Assembly: GCA_903912405.1 (NCBI GenBank)
Contig: CAIWHF010000235.1
Location: forward strand, 1 to 34,610
Direction of reading: 5' to 3'
Origin: an uncultured Bacteroidota bacterium
Lineage (GTDB): Bacteria; Bacteroidota; Bacteroidia; Chitinophagales; Chitinophagaceae
Length of the DNA stretch: 34,610 bases
This document shows, in pieces, positions 16,517-24,716 of the stretch. Both the position numbers and the translations under genes were made by a program. The notes beneath the pieces were generated by a model, which was given only the letters and a program-made list of their open reading frames with translations, did not search any database and was not told where the DNA came from. Position 1 is the stretch's first letter, and each line of letters starts with the position of its first letter.

Positions 16517-16673
16517 ATGCTACTTTAATAATTTGAAAACAAATTTAATAAAGCAAAAGATAGCGTTTATCAATCAAAGACTACTAAAATATAAATTTTA
16601 ACACCCCTTTTACGAATGACCGATGTTGATAATTAAAAGCCGGCATTTGTTTTTTTTGCCCAGTAGTATCATG

Positions 16674-16681
16674 TAGATTTG
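16674..16681 (+). promoter_or_regulatory. Probable -7 promoter element for pcrA, implying a leaderless mRNA
   Basis: TAGATTTG matches TAnnTTTG but ends only 5 nt before the ATG at 16687. Transcription would start at or next to the start codon. The upstream T-rich stretch (16646-16658) has TTTG at non-standard spacing. Confidence 0.4.
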
Positions 16682-16686
16682 TAACT

Positions 16687-18969
16687 ATGCAAGTGTATTT
16701 AGAAGATTTGAACGAGCAGCAAAAAGCAGCTGTACTTCACATTAATGGCCCTTTAATGATTGTAGCGGGAGCTGGTAGCGGAAAAACTAAAGTACTCACT
16801 ACCCGTATCGCTCATCTAATGCACCAAGGGGTAGACCCCTTCCATATCTTAGCATTAACCTTTACGAATAAGGCTGCTACAGAAATGAAAGAACGTATTG
16901 AGCGAATTTTGGGCAATAACGACGCTCGCAATTTATACATAGGTACCTTTCACTCCGTATTTGCAAAGATATTGCGGGCTGAGGCTACTAAAATTGGCTA
17001 TCCAAGCAATTTTACCATTTATGATACCGACGATGCGAAGTCGATCATCAAAGAAATAGTCAAGGATTTAAATTTAGACGATAAAATTTATAAACCTGCC
17101 TTTGTCTATAATAGAATTTCGGCAGCAAAAAATAGTTTATTAAACGCAGCAGCTTATAGCAACGATAGCGTTATTCAACAAGAAGATGCTCGTGGCAACA
17201 GGCCCATGATTGGTGAAATTTATTTACGGTACGAAAACAAGTGTTTCAAAAATGGGGCAATGGATTTTGATGATTTGCTCTTTAAAATGTTCACTATTCT
17301 GCATGCTGCACCTGATGTATTAGCAAAATACCAACATCGCTTTAAGTATATTCTCATTGATGAGTATCAGGATACCAATGTAGCCCAATATCAAATTATT
17401 AAAATGTTGGGGGCCGTAAATGAAAATATTTGTGTGGTAGGCGACGATGCGCAAAGTATTTATTCCTTTAGGGGCGCCACGGTAAAAAATATTCTACAAT
17501 TCGAAAAAGATTACGAAGACACAAAAGTTATAAAGTTGGAGCAAAATTATCGAAGCTCTAAGTCGATATTAGAAGTAGCCAATACCATTATCAGCAACAA
17601 TAAAAATCAAATCAAGAAATCGCTCTGGACCGATAATGAGCATGGCGAGAAAATAAAGGTAGTACGTACATTGACCGACAATGATGAAGGACGTTTTGTA
17701 GCCGATACTATTACCGAAATGAAACTTAGAAATCATTACGACAATAAGGATTTTGCTATTTTATACAGAACCAATGCGCAAAGTAGATCGTTTGAGGAAA
17801 GTTTGAGAAAGATGAATATACCTTATAAATTATACGGTGGGGTTTCGTTTTATCAAAGAAAAGAAATCAAAGATTTATTGGCCTATCTCCGTTTAGTTGT
17901 TAATCCTAATGATGAAGAAAACTTAAAAAGAATTATCAACTATCCCGTTCGCGGTATTGGAAAGTCAAGTATCGACAGAATGGTATTAGCGGCCAATACG
18001 CATGGCATAACGATGTGGGAGGTTTTACAAACACCAACGAGCATAGGTTTAAAAGGAGCCGCTTTAGCAGCAGCAGAGAATTTTGTGGTGATGCTAAAAA
18101 GCTTCCAGTCGATGCTCGAAAAAGAAAATGCGTATGATATTGCTTTTGCGGTAGGCAAACAAACAGGTCTGGTGGCTGAATTATACAATGATAAATCAGT
18201 AGAAGGCTTGGCGCGCTATGAGAATATGCAAGCCTTGCTCAACTCTATAAAAGAATATACAGAAACGCCCGACGAAGAAGGCGAATTACACGATAAAAGC
18301 CTGGGTAACTACCTACAACAAATCACCTTATTGACCGATGTAAATAATGATGATGCCGACAAAGATGCCGTTAGTCTTATGACTATTCATGCGGCAAAAG
18401 GCCTAGAGTTTCCGTGTGTATTTAGTGTAGGCTTGGAAGAGAATTTATTTCCAAGCGCCATGAGTTTATATGATCGTGCTGACTTAGAAGAAGAGCGAAG
18501 ATTATTTTACGTTGTGGTAACCCGAGCAAAATCTAAATTATGGATATCCTATGCGAATACACGATATCGTTTTGGTTCCTTAATTCAAAATGACCCGAGT
18601 CGTTTTTTAGACGAAATACCAGAACCTTACTTAGACAAAACCTTTACGGGTAGCGCCTCAAAAAGTAATAACAGTGGTTTAGGTATTCAATTTAGAGCAG
18701 ATGACAAAACCCCTAGTTCATTAAAAAAGCTATCCGAAAAAATACAACAACAAGCTATACCGGCGCATACCCCTTCTACCAACTTTACCGTTGCCGATCC
18801 TTCAGAAATTGAAGTGGGGCAGAAAGTAGAACATCAAAAATTTGGCATTGGAACGGTAAGCGCTATCGAAGGAGCTAGCAATAATAGAATTGCACATATC
18901 GATTTTGGTGCCGGCAATGGACTTAAAAAAATAATGCTGAATTTTGCAAAATTGAGCATTGTTAAATAA
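16687..18969 (+). CDS. pcrA: ATP-dependent DNA helicase, UvrD/PcrA family
   Basis: Superfamily 1A 3'-5' helicase of 760 aa acting in nucleotide excision repair, mismatch repair and clearing of replication blocks. Visible motifs are the Q-motif LNEQQKAAV (8-16), Walker A AGAGSGKT (27-34), DEYQD (Asp225-Glu226), GDDAQSIYSFRGA, the QNYRS motif, MTIHAAKGLEF and VVTRAK. The C-terminus has the VGQKVEHQKFGIGTV segment, typical of PcrA/UvrD proteins, where the RNA polymerase-binding Tudor-like module lies. Length is typical. UvrD and PcrA names are used interchangeably across phyla; no RecB-type nuclease domain is present. It is divergent from the bat gene. Confidence 0.96.
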   Translation: MQVYLEDLNEQQKAAVLHINGPLMIVAGAGSGKTKVLTTRIAHLMHQGVDPFHILALTFTNKAATEMKERIERILGNNDARNLYIGTFHSVFAKILRAEATKIGYPSNFTIYDTDDAKSIIKEIVKDLNLDDKIYKPAFVYNRISAAKNSLLNAAAYSNDSVIQQEDARGNRPMIGEIYLRYENKCFKNGAMDFDDLLFKMFTILHAAPDVLAKYQHRFKYILIDEYQDTNVAQYQIIKMLGAVNENICVVGDDAQSIYSFRGATVKNILQFEKDYEDTKVIKLEQNYRSSKSILEVANTIISNNKNQIKKSLWTDNEHGEKIKVVRTLTDNDEGRFVADTITEMKLRNHYDNKDFAILYRTNAQSRSFEESLRKMNIPYKLYGGVSFYQRKEIKDLLAYLRLVVNPNDEENLKRIINYPVRGIGKSSIDRMVLAANTHGITMWEVLQTPTSIGLKGAALAAAENFVVMLKSFQSMLEKENAYDIAFAVGKQTGLVAELYNDKSVEGLARYENMQALLNSIKEYTETPDEEGELHDKSLGNYLQQITLLTDVNNDDADKDAVSLMTIHAAKGLEFPCVFSVGLEENLFPSAMSLYDRADLEEERRLFYVVVTRAKSKLWISYANTRYRFGSLIQNDPSRFLDEIPEPYLDKTFTGSASKSNNSGLGIQFRADDKTPSSLKKLSEKIQQQAIPAHTPSTNFTVADPSEIEVGQKVEHQKFGIGTVSAIEGASNNRIAHIDFGAGNGLKKIMLNFAKLSIVK

Positions 18970-19036
18970 TAAAGCTCAAGCATATCCATAAAAATTTGCT
19001 CCTTTTTTAACGCCATTTATGTTGTAATTTTACAAC

Positions 19037-20560
19037 ATGAAGAAGGCATTATTAATTATTATGGATGGTTGGGGAAAAGGCACTCGACCAGCAGCAGATG
19101 CAATTGCACATGCAACTACCCCTTTTTTCAACTCCTTACAAGGTCAATATCCTTATACTACACTTACCACATTTGGCGAAGCAGTTGGTTTACCCGATGG
19201 TCAAATGGGCAATTCGGAAGTTGGGCATTTGAATATTGGTGCCGGAAGAATTGTAAACCAAGAACTACAACGAATTAATGTAGCTATACGTTCAGGAGAA
19301 TTTTCTACCAACCCTACTTTATTAGCAGCAATAAACTATGCTAAAGAACACAACAAAACATTACACCTTATTGGCTTAGTGGGCGATGGTGGCGTGCATG
19401 CACATTCTAATCATCTAAAAGCATTGATAGCTTTGGCTTCTGAGCAAGGTGTTCCAAAGATTGCTATTCATGCTTTCACAGATGGAAGAGATACCGATCC
19501 TAAAAGTGGCTATGGCTTTTTAGCAGATCTACAACAGTTTATTCAAGATAAAAACACCCAAATTGCATCTGTGACAGGTCGTTATTTTGCAATGGATCGA
19601 GACAAACGATGGGATCGAGTAAAAATTGCTTACGATGCATTGGTGCATGGAAAAGGAAGTATGTCGAGCGATATTTTAGCTTCAGTTAAGCAATCGTATA
19701 CCGATCAAGTTACAGATGAATTTATTAAACCAATCATAGCAACGGACCCCGAAGGCAATTCTTTAGCTACCATTCAAAAAGACGATGTAGTGATTTGCTT
19801 TAATTTCCGAACAGATCGTTGCCGTGAAATTACCGAAGTGCTTACACAAAGAGATTTTCCTGAATTAGCACTGTTTGCTTTGCCGCTTCATTACTGCACC
19901 TTTACAGAGTATGATCATAGTTTTAAAAATGTGCAGGTAGTTTTTCACAACGACAATTTAAAAAATACGCTGGGAGAAGTTATTGCCAAAAATAAATTGA
20001 AACAACTGCGCATGGCTGAAACAGAAAAGTATCCGCATGTTACTTTTTTCTTTTCTGGAGGAAGAGAAGAAGTTTTTGAAGGGGAAAAAAGAATCATGAA
20101 AGATTCGCCAAAAGATGTGGCTACTTATGATTTAAAACCAGAGATGAGTGCGAAGGAATTAACGGCAGCTTTATTACCAGAAATTGAAAATCAAACAGCC
20201 GACTTCATCGTCATTAATTTTGCAAATGCCGATATGGTAGGCCATACGGGTGTGTGGCAAGCTGCTATTAAAGCTGCAGAAACAGTAGATGCTTGCATTG
20301 CTCAAATCATACCCTTAGCATTAAAAATGGACTACGGTATTTTCCTCACGGCCGATCATGGAAATTCCGACTGCTTAATCAATGAAGATGGTTCACCGAA
20401 TACAGCACATACTATGAATCCTGTACCTTTTTACATTATCTCTAATGACTTCAAAGGCAGCATTCAATCGAATGGGAAATTAGGCGATTTAGCACCTACG
20501 ATCTTGCATTATATGGGCTTAGCTATACCTAAAGAAATGACGGGTACCGTTTTAATTTAA
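19037..20560 (+). CDS. gpmI: 2,3-bisphosphoglycerate-independent phosphoglycerate mutase
   Basis: Glycolytic enzyme converting 3-phosphoglycerate to 2-phosphoglycerate, manganese-dependent. The 507 aa begin KKALLIIMDGWG with metal-binding Asp10. The catalytic serine is Ser60 in GQMGNSEVGHLNIGAGR. The phosphatase-like half ends with the metal ligands of ADHGNSD and TAHT. The mutase insert around 80-300 includes HAFTDGRDTDPKSG and GRYFAMDRDKRWDR. All core motifs are intact. It follows pcrA by 67 nt, possibly with its own weak -7 box (TAATTTTA, 19025-19032) directly before the ATG. Its stop overlaps that of the convergent LD-carboxypeptidase gene by 4 nt. Confidence 0.98.
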   Translation: MKKALLIIMDGWGKGTRPAADAIAHATTPFFNSLQGQYPYTTLTTFGEAVGLPDGQMGNSEVGHLNIGAGRIVNQELQRINVAIRSGEFSTNPTLLAAINYAKEHNKTLHLIGLVGDGGVHAHSNHLKALIALASEQGVPKIAIHAFTDGRDTDPKSGYGFLADLQQFIQDKNTQIASVTGRYFAMDRDKRWDRVKIAYDALVHGKGSMSSDILASVKQSYTDQVTDEFIKPIIATDPEGNSLATIQKDDVVICFNFRTDRCREITEVLTQRDFPELALFALPLHYCTFTEYDHSFKNVQVVFHNDNLKNTLGEVIAKNKLKQLRMAETEKYPHVTFFFSGGREEVFEGEKRIMKDSPKDVATYDLKPEMSAKELTAALLPEIENQTADFIVINFANADMVGHTGVWQAAIKAAETVDACIAQIIPLALKMDYGIFLTADHGNSDCLINEDGSPNTAHTMNPVPFYIISNDFKGSIQSNGKLGDLAPTILHYMGLAIPKEMTGTVLI

Positions 20561-21468
20561 AGACTCGATAAAGTAGCTTTTTCTTCTAACACCGCTAACT
20601 GATAGGGCATTCCCAAACGGAGTGCCCTATTGTCGTATTGATGACCACAAGGAACATTAAAACAAACAGGATAACCATATTCAGCTACTTTATCCCAAAT
20701 TATTTCTTCTAAAGATTGTCCAAATGGTCGTTCTGTATCTTCCATATCGGTAAAACTACCCACTACTAATCCTTTTAGTTCTTTTAACTGACCCGAACGT
20801 TTTAGATTATATAACATGCGATCTATTTGATACAAATGCTCACCGATGTCTTCTATGAAAAGTATGTTGCCAGCCGTTTGAAATTGCGATGCCGAACCCG
20901 TAAGATTTGCTAAAATAGCAAGGTTGCCCCCCACTAAAGGAGCGGTTACCGAACCAAGAATATTCAATGGATGTGCGGGCATTTCATACGACAACGATTT
21001 TCCCTCCAATGCCAACAATAAGGATTGAACGGGTGCACTTTGCCAATTATCGGCAATCACACTCCCACACATTAAAGCATGTATAGTTGGCAGCGCGAAT
21101 TGAGCTTGTAGATGACTATGCAAAACCGTAATATCACTAAAACCACAAATCCATTTTGGATGTTTTAAAAAATTGGTAAAGTCGAGCTGATCAATGATTC
21201 TACTCATGCCATAACCCCCTCTTCCCATCCATATAGCTGCAAGACTGGTATCATCTAACATGGCTTGCAAATCGGCTAATCGCTCTTGATCCGAACCAGC
21301 GAAATAATAATCGCCTAATCCTATCGTTTTGCCTAATACCGTTTCATAACCCAAGGAATGTAATAGGCGAATTGCCTGCTCTACGCGAGCGGCGTCAACA
21401 TATCCAGACGGACAAGTAATGCCAATTTTCATTCCAGGCGTTAAATAAGGTGCTTGTATCATACTCAT
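20557..21468 (-). CDS. LD-carboxypeptidase, peptidase family S66
   Basis: Removes the terminal D-alanine from L,D-linked muropeptides during murein recycling (LdcA type). About 303 aa. The catalytic serine lies in CGFSDIT, the glutamate in FIEDIGEHLYQ and the histidine in PCGHQYDNRA, matching the Ser-Glu-His triad of S66. The WMGRGGYG segment is also typical. A longer reading from a TTG at 21486 would overlap the Rieske gene; the ATG at 21468 gives a better start 11 nt after the Rieske stop, and a further ATG follows at 21462. There is no signal peptide, which fits a cytoplasmic recycling enzyme. It is last in a five-gene unit. Confidence 0.93.
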   Translation of the reverse strand: MSMIQAPYLTPGMKIGITCPSGYVDAARVEQAIRLLHSLGYETVLGKTIGLGDYYFAGSDQERLADLQAMLDDTSLAAIWMGRGGYGMSRIIDQLDFTNFLKHPKWICGFSDITVLHSHLQAQFALPTIHALMCGSVIADNWQSAPVQSLLLALEGKSLSYEMPAHPLNILGSVTAPLVGGNLAILANLTGSASQFQTAGNILFIEDIGEHLYQIDRMLYNLKRSGQLKELKGLVVGSFTDMEDTERPFGQSLEEIIWDKVAEYGYPVCFNVPCGHQYDNRALRLGMPYQLAVLEEKATLSSL

Positions 21469-21479
21469 CGTTATTTCAT

Positions 21480-21794
21480 TTACCAAATGCCAATAAAAAT
21501 AGTGTTTTCCTCAATTTTTATAGGATATATTTTCAATTTATACCCTTCTCCACTGGTATTTCTTCCATTGCTTAAATCGAATCGATATTTGTGTAAAGGG
21601 CACACTAGACGATCACTAGCATCTATCCAAGCATCGCAAAAATGTGCACCGGCATGCGGACAGGTAGCTGCAAAAGCAAAAAGCTGCTCCTTTTTTTTAA
21701 GCACTATTAATTGCTTTTCTGCTAAAAGTATGGATTGAAATTTACCTTCTTCCAAATCGCTATATAAAAAAGGAGCTTGTACAAATTGATACAT
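21480..21794 (-). CDS. Rieske [2Fe-2S] ferredoxin-like protein
   Basis: Small soluble Rieske protein of 104 aa. The cluster ligands are Cys45 and His47 (CPHAG) and Cys65 and His68 (CPLHKY), giving C-x-H-x17-C-x2-H. There is no transmembrane anchor or signal peptide, so it resembles NirD-like or oxygenase ferredoxin components, not the bc1 Rieske subunit. No nitrite reductase or oxygenase gene is nearby. An FNR-like reductase is encoded three genes upstream in the same unit and could supply electrons, but that pairing is inferred from context only. Gaps are 2 nt to tadA and 11 nt to the carboxypeptidase gene. Confidence 0.9.
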   Translation of the reverse strand: MYQFVQAPFLYSDLEEGKFQSILLAEKQLIVLKKKEQLFAFAATCPHAGAHFCDAWIDASDRLVCPLHKYRFDLSNGRNTSGEGYKLKIYPIKIEENTIFIGIW

Positions 21795-21796
21795 AC

Positions 21797-22237
21797 TTAT
21801 CGTTTAGAAGCAAAAAAATCTTTCATAAGCTGAGCGCATTCACTTGCTAATATCCCTTGCGACAAAGTTGCTTTTGGATGAAAAGGCCAATTTTCTTTGG
21901 TGTGTTTTTGGTAGCCATTTTTTTCATCGGCAGCTCCAAAAACAATGCGTTTTACTTTACTCCAATAGATTGCGCCGCTACACATCAAACAAGGTTCTAC
22001 CGTAACATAGACGCAGGCTTCGCTTAAATACTTGCTACCTATTTGATTACAAGCAGCTGTTATGGCAATCATTTCGGCATGGGCCGTTGGATCTTTTAAT
22101 TGCTCCGTTTGATTATGACCACGAGCAATGATTTTTTGATCCCAAACCACTACTGCACCTATGGGAATTTCTCCCAAATCAAATGCTATTTGAGCCTGTT
22201 CTAGTGCAGCTTTCATGAAATAACTATCGTCGTGCAT
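21797..22237 (-). CDS. tadA: tRNA-specific adenosine deaminase TadA
   Basis: Converts the wobble adenosine of tRNA-Arg(ACG) to inosine. The 146 aa carry the zinc site HAE (His53, Glu55 as proton shuttle) and PCLMC (Cys83, Cys86). The C-terminal part with VFGAADEKNGYQ, the GILASEC segment and DFFASKR follows TadA, not the related guanine deaminase, though paralogues in this family are easily confused. The ATG overlaps the dtd stop by one base (TAATG), which suggests translational coupling. It is third in the five-gene unit. Confidence 0.85.
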   Translation of the reverse strand: MHDDSYFMKAALEQAQIAFDLGEIPIGAVVVWDQKIIARGHNQTEQLKDPTAHAEMIAITAACNQIGSKYLSEACVYVTVEPCLMCSGAIYWSKVKRIVFGAADEKNGYQKHTKENWPFHPKATLSQGILASECAQLMKDFFASKR

Positions 22238-22683
22238 TATTCTTTATGTTTAGTATCCATAATAATGGTTACTGGACCATCATTTAATAAATCGATTTGC
22301 ATATCGGCACCAAATACCCCTTTTTCGGTAGGCACCAATTGTTGCATTTTATGAATAAACAATTGATATAAGGGTTTGGCATGATCGGGTTGTGCTGCAT
22401 TTATAAAAGAAGGCCTATTCCCTTTTTTATACTGTGCAAATAGCGTGAATTGACTGACCACTAAAACAGCACCTTGTATTGCTTTAAGATCCAAATTCAT
22501 AGCGCCTTGCTCATCTGCAAACACACGCAATTTTTCAATTTTTTGTACAAGCCAATCAACATCTTCTTCCGTATCATCATGCGTAATTCCTAATAAAACA
22601 AGGAAGCCTGCTTGAATAGCACCAACCACTTGTTGATCAATAGCGACCGTGGCTCTTTTTACACGTTGAATAACTGCTCTCAT
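22237..22683 (-). CDS. dtd: D-aminoacyl-tRNA deacylase
   Basis: Hydrolyses D-aminoacyl-tRNA (and Gly-tRNA-Ala) so that wrongly charged tRNAs are recycled. The 148 aa begin MRAVIQRV as in the family. They include the SQFTLFA catalytic motif, GNRPSF, and the C-terminal NDGPVTI motif carrying the cross-subunit Gly-Pro element. Length is normal. It lies 3 nt after the FNR gene and shares one base with tadA. Confidence 0.97.
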   Translation of the reverse strand: MRAVIQRVKRATVAIDQQVVGAIQAGFLVLLGITHDDTEEDVDWLVQKIEKLRVFADEQGAMNLDLKAIQGAVLVVSQFTLFAQYKKGNRPSFINAAQPDHAKPLYQLFIHKMQQLVPTEKGVFGADMQIDLLNDGPVTIIMDTKHKE

Positions 22684-22686
22684 TGT

Positions 22687-23403
22687 TTAACCATACAATT
22701 CAAATTCTACATTCGTTTTATTATAGCCCAATTTGATAATACGCTCTTTTGCTTCATCTACCATAGGGCGCCATCCACAGAGCATAAAATGCGCTACCGG
22801 CAAATCGCTACAAAGGGATTCGTAAATAGCATGCACATAACCTCTTTTTGAATTATAGGTAGATCTAGAGGTAATAGGATGATAAAAAAACTGCTCATTT
22901 TGTTTAGCCATCGCTTCCATTTCCTCTTTGAAAAGCAGATCTTCTTCGTTGCGACAACCATAAATCAAATGAATATCCAAATGGGGTAACTGTTCTTGTT
23001 GTATATACTGCAGCATGCTTCTGTATGGAGCAATACCCGTACCTGTACAAATTAAAAACAAGGTTTTATCTAATTGGTCGGGCAATACAAAAACACCTTG
23101 AGCGGCTCTTACCAGCAATTCGGTGCCTATACTAGCTTGCTCAAATAGATAAGTAGTGCCGGCACCTTGCTCCAACTTTACAATAACAAGTTCGAATATG
23201 TTGGATTGATTGGGCGCATTTGCAATGCTATAACTGCGCCATCGTTTATTACGGCGCTCAGCAATAGGCAAATCAAGCGTTACAAATTGTCCGGGTATAA
23301 AATGGAACTGCTCTAATTCAGGCAATTGTATCCAAAATCGCTTCACCGTAGGCGATTCATTTTGGATATCTATAATTATACCTTTATGCCAAGCTAATAC
23401 CAT
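22687..23403 (-). CDS. FAD-dependent ferredoxin/flavodoxin--NAD(P) reductase-like oxidoreductase
   Basis: Flavoprotein of 238 aa moving electrons between NAD(P)H and a small redox carrier. The FAD domain (about 1-105) has the RSYS motif (56-59), and the NAD(P) domain has GTGIAP (121-126), the IYGCRNEEDLLF segment and CGWRPMVDEA near the C-terminus. There is no fused iron-sulfur or globin domain. It is first in the FNR-dtd-tadA-Rieske-LdcA unit, making the Rieske protein one candidate partner. A -7-like TATCTTTA (minus strand, ending about 3 nt before the ATG) is weak. Confidence 0.9.
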   Translation of the reverse strand: MVLAWHKGIIIDIQNESPTVKRFWIQLPELEQFHFIPGQFVTLDLPIAERRNKRWRSYSIANAPNQSNIFELVIVKLEQGAGTTYLFEQASIGTELLVRAAQGVFVLPDQLDKTLFLICTGTGIAPYRSMLQYIQQEQLPHLDIHLIYGCRNEEDLLFKEEMEAMAKQNEQFFYHPITSRSTYNSKRGYVHAIYESLCSDLPVAHFMLCGWRPMVDEAKERIIKLGYNKTNVEFELYG

Positions 23404-23461
23404 ATTGTAAAGATACTATCGACTTTCTATAATTTTTATAAAAGATTACTGAATATACTTG

Positions 23462-23469
23462 TATTTTTG
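23462..23469 (+). promoter_or_regulatory. Probable -7 promoter element for kbl
   Basis: TATTTTTG matches TAnnTTTG and ends 22 nt before the kbl ATG, the same layout as the EnvC-like and YceI genes. No -33 TTTG at standard spacing. Confidence 0.42.
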
Positions 23470-23491
23470 CTAAAATTTAAAATCTAAAACC

Positions 23492-24682
23492 ATGGCAAGT
23501 AGTGCATTTAATAATCGAATAGCAAAAGAAGTTGAAGAGATTAAAATCGCAGGTTTATTTAAAGAAGAACGCATCATTGCTTCTGAGCAAGGCGCAGAAA
23601 TAATGGTAAACGGTAAAACAGTTTTAAATTTCTGTGCTAATAATTACTTAGGTCTTTCCTCGCATCCGCGTGTTATTGAAGCAGCGCACCAGGCGTTAGA
23701 CAAAAGAGGCTTTGGCTTAAGTTCTGTTCGTTTTATTTGCGGCACACAAGATATTCATAAGGAATTAGAACAAAAGATTGCTGCATTCTTGGGCACAGAA
23801 GATACTATATTATACGCTGCTTGCTTTGATGCCAATGGTGGCGTGTTTGAACCCTTATTAGGAGAAGATGACGTTATTATTTCAGATGAATTAAACCATG
23901 CATCAATTATAGATGGTGTACGCTTATGTAAATCGAAACGTGCTCGTTATAAACATAACGACATGGCTGATTTGGAAGCGCAATTACAACAACATGCAGA
24001 TGCAAGAACGCGCATTATTGTTACCGACTCTGTTTTTTCTATGGATGGCACAGTTGCGCAACTTGATAAAATATGTGACTTAGCCGACCAATACGATGCT
24101 ATTATTATGATGGATGAGTGCCACTCATCAGGTTTTATGGGTAAAACTGGTAGAGGGGTGCATGAATTATGCGATGTGATGGGAAGAATAGATATTATCA
24201 CAGGTACTTTAGGTAAAGCACTAGGCGGTGCTTCGGGTGGTTTTACCAGTGGTAAAAAAGAAGTTATTGATATGTTGCGCCAACGCAGCAGACCGTATTT
24301 GTTTTCTAATACCTTGGCTCCTTCAATTGTAGGTGCTTCGATAGCGGTCTTTGATTTGCTTAGTGAATCTACAGCCTTAAGAGATAAATTAGAAAGCAAT
24401 ACGCACTATTTTAGATCCAAAATGACTGCCGCAGGATTTGATATCAAACCGGGTATCCATCCTATTTGTCCAGTGATGTTATATGATGCCGTATTAGCAC
24501 AAAAATTTGCAGCACGCATGCTAGAAGAAGGTATTTATGTAGTTGGATTTTTCTACCCAGTAGTAGCAAAAGGATTAGCTAGAATTCGTGTTCAAATAAG
24601 CGCTGGCCACGATCAGCATCATTTAGATAAAGCCATTGAAGCCTTTATTAAAGTAGGTAAAGAACTAGCAGTAATTAAATAA
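23492..24682 (+). CDS. kbl: Glycine C-acetyltransferase (2-amino-3-ketobutyrate CoA ligase)
   Basis: PLP enzyme of the alpha-oxoamine synthase family that, in threonine breakdown, splits 2-amino-3-ketobutyrate with CoA into glycine and acetyl-CoA. The 396 aa include NYLGLSSHP, the GFGLSSVRFICGTQ stretch typical of Kbl, MDECHSSGFMGKTGRG and the PLP lysine Lys242 in TGTLGKALGGASGG. The related BioF, SPT and HemA enzymes differ in the RFICGTQ region, so Kbl is preferred. The partner threonine dehydrogenase gene is not adjacent. It leads the kbl-glnS-pnuC-like run. Confidence 0.95.
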   Translation: MASSAFNNRIAKEVEEIKIAGLFKEERIIASEQGAEIMVNGKTVLNFCANNYLGLSSHPRVIEAAHQALDKRGFGLSSVRFICGTQDIHKELEQKIAAFLGTEDTILYAACFDANGGVFEPLLGEDDVIISDELNHASIIDGVRLCKSKRARYKHNDMADLEAQLQQHADARTRIIVTDSVFSMDGTVAQLDKICDLADQYDAIIMMDECHSSGFMGKTGRGVHELCDVMGRIDIITGTLGKALGGASGGFTSGKKEVIDMLRQRSRPYLFSNTLAPSIVGASIAVFDLLSESTALRDKLESNTHYFRSKMTAAGFDIKPGIHPICPVMLYDAVLAQKFAARMLEEGIYVVGFFYPVVAKGLARIRVQISAGHDQHHLDKAIEAFIKVGKELAVIK

Positions 24683-24716
24683 TAGCAAGAGCACAAGCGC
24701 ACTAGAAAAGTAAATT

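Noticed and set aside
16260..16601. 113-aa open frame antisense to the 5' end of the bat gene
   Set aside because: It mirrors the transmembrane-coding part of bat and extends into the divergent intergenic region; composition is that of a reversed membrane-protein gene.
21469..21486. TTG start for the LD-carboxypeptidase gene overlapping the Rieske gene
   Set aside because: An ATG six codons downstream, 11 nt after the Rieske stop, gives the normal family N-terminus without an overlap.
23947..24399. 150-aa open frame antisense to kbl
   Set aside because: It lies wholly inside the highly conserved kbl coding sequence and its translation is a Ser/Leu/Pro-rich shadow with no family features.
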